Shown here: positions 63,165 through 64,000 of the stretch, piece by piece
How the letters are laid out: the number at the start of each line of letters is the position of its first letter
Position numbering within the stretch: position 1 is the first letter of the stretch
Assembly (NCBI RefSeq): GCF_963678635.1
Contig: NC_087066.1
Span: forward strand, 56,190,312 to 56,254,311
Direction of reading: 5' to 3'
Source: Symsagittifera roscoffensis
Lineage: Eukaryota > Xenacoelomorpha > Acoela > Convolutidae
Length of the DNA stretch: 64,000 bases
The notes under the pieces: generated by a model
Database searches by the model: none
Told to the model about the DNA's origin: nothing
What the model saw: only the letters and a program-made list of their open reading frames with translations
Program-made: the position numbers and the translations under genes

Positions 63165-63975
63165 TTTTTGTTTTACGCCACGTGCGTTTATCCTGTCGGT
63201 TTGGTTAACGCTAATAAATTTTCCCTGAAAGCTAATTTAAGGTGGCAGTTTTGTGTCAATGCTTGTTTTCCTCAAACAGCTATTCGAGACAAAATAATTG
63301 AAACTTACGAGGGCGTTCTTCTCCCTATTTCTAATATTGTCGACTTATTGGCTTTCGTTTCGTTTTCTTTTGGCTAGCTCGCTTGCCCCTGATTTGCACT
63401 TCAGTTGTTTTTTTTTGGCTTGAATGATTTAGCTTTAACTTATATTGGTATAGATGCCTCAAAGTTGATTAGACTTTTTGACTTAAGTTTTGAGTTAACT
63501 TCAAATTTCTTAATTCTGTACCTGATAATTGATTGACAACATTTATGCGGCTCAACGATTGGCTTCCCATGTATTGCTGGTGCAGATAACACAAAATATA
63601 TTTTGTCCGAAGATAAATTGTAAGCTAACAATGTATTTTGCGACGTGTTTGTCCTACCTTGGTTTCAATTTCAGACCAACGGATGGAATTTTTTGTAGGG
63701 TTTTTTTCAAGATTCGTTGAAGGTAGTTTAGAATCTTATATAGGTCGTGATGATTTCATCGTTTTTTTTTTCAGGAAACGTCTTCAAATTTGTAAACGCT
63801 CAAATTCGATTTTCAATGGTTTGACTTTCGATTTTAAAATTCTGCGGTTTTTTTGTCAAAAGGAAGGTAAACTTCACTACAGCAAAAGTGTAAATGCCAC
63901 GAAAAATATGATCGGCTTCTAGTTTCGAAATGGTATTTATTTTTCAGATTTTCGGTTGCCGGTTGTTATTTTCGC
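63165..63975 (+). repeat. Dispersed repeat family B, copy 2
   Basis: Same order of landmarks as 61263-62060 (GTTTATCCTGTCGGTTTGG, CAACGATTGGCTTCCCATGT, ATCTTATATAGGTCGTGATG, CTTCTAGTTTCGAAATGGTA). Tandem or segmental duplication about 1.9 kb apart. Confidence 0.8.
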
Positions 63976-64000
63976 TTTTTGAAATATTTTTTTTGCGACC

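Overview
This 64 kb window is metazoan, probably from an invertebrate with an AT-rich genome. It has spliced exons, tRNA-derived SINEs, a decayed satellite and three large LTR retrotransposons, with no operons, rRNA or real tRNA genes. I cannot name the species. A nematode is possible, but nothing here proves it.

Layout. (1) 1 to about 17,970, minus strand: a giant, apparently intact Gypsy-type element (element I), clearly richer in G+C than its surroundings and cut by the left window edge. From its 5' side it has a repeat-rich non-coding leader or LTR region. Next comes a single 2,934-codon gag-pol polyprotein that ends in a macro-domain-like module. Then follow a 268-codon coiled-coil ORF and, overlapping it by ATGA, an ORF open for 1,456 codons to the window edge that carries an SGNH (GDSL) hydrolase domain. 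(2) About 18,720-19,710: six degenerate units of a ~158 bp satellite. (3) 20,277-41,223, plus strand: a host gene for a type I membrane protein, seen as a signal-peptide exon and a transmembrane/tail exon about 19.9 kb apart. Element III (22,051-37,247, plus strand) sits in that intron. (4) 41,224-46,431: repeat-rich, no gene seen. (5) 46,436-59,689, minus strand: element II, inserted inside a tRNA-derived SINE. (6) 59,694-64,000: dispersed repeats and one doubtful gene fragment.

Elements II and III are both degenerate, envelope-bearing Gypsy elements with a 4 bp target duplication each (CTAT and TATT). Both have gag, protease/RT/RNase H/integrase remnants, a related envelope-like glycoprotein gene with many breaks, a small hydrophobic ORF and a Ser/Thr/Pro-rich ORF. 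Their coding strands are A-rich and G-poor. Element II also holds a plus-strand, spliced-looking coding segment between pol and env.

The most novel material is in element I: a retrotransposon that joins a macro fold to its pol polyprotein and carries an SGNH hydrolase in the position where retroviruses carry env. A complete 1,456-codon frame with a full Ser/Gly/Asn/Asp-His signature suggests the esterase-like protein is under selection rather than debris.
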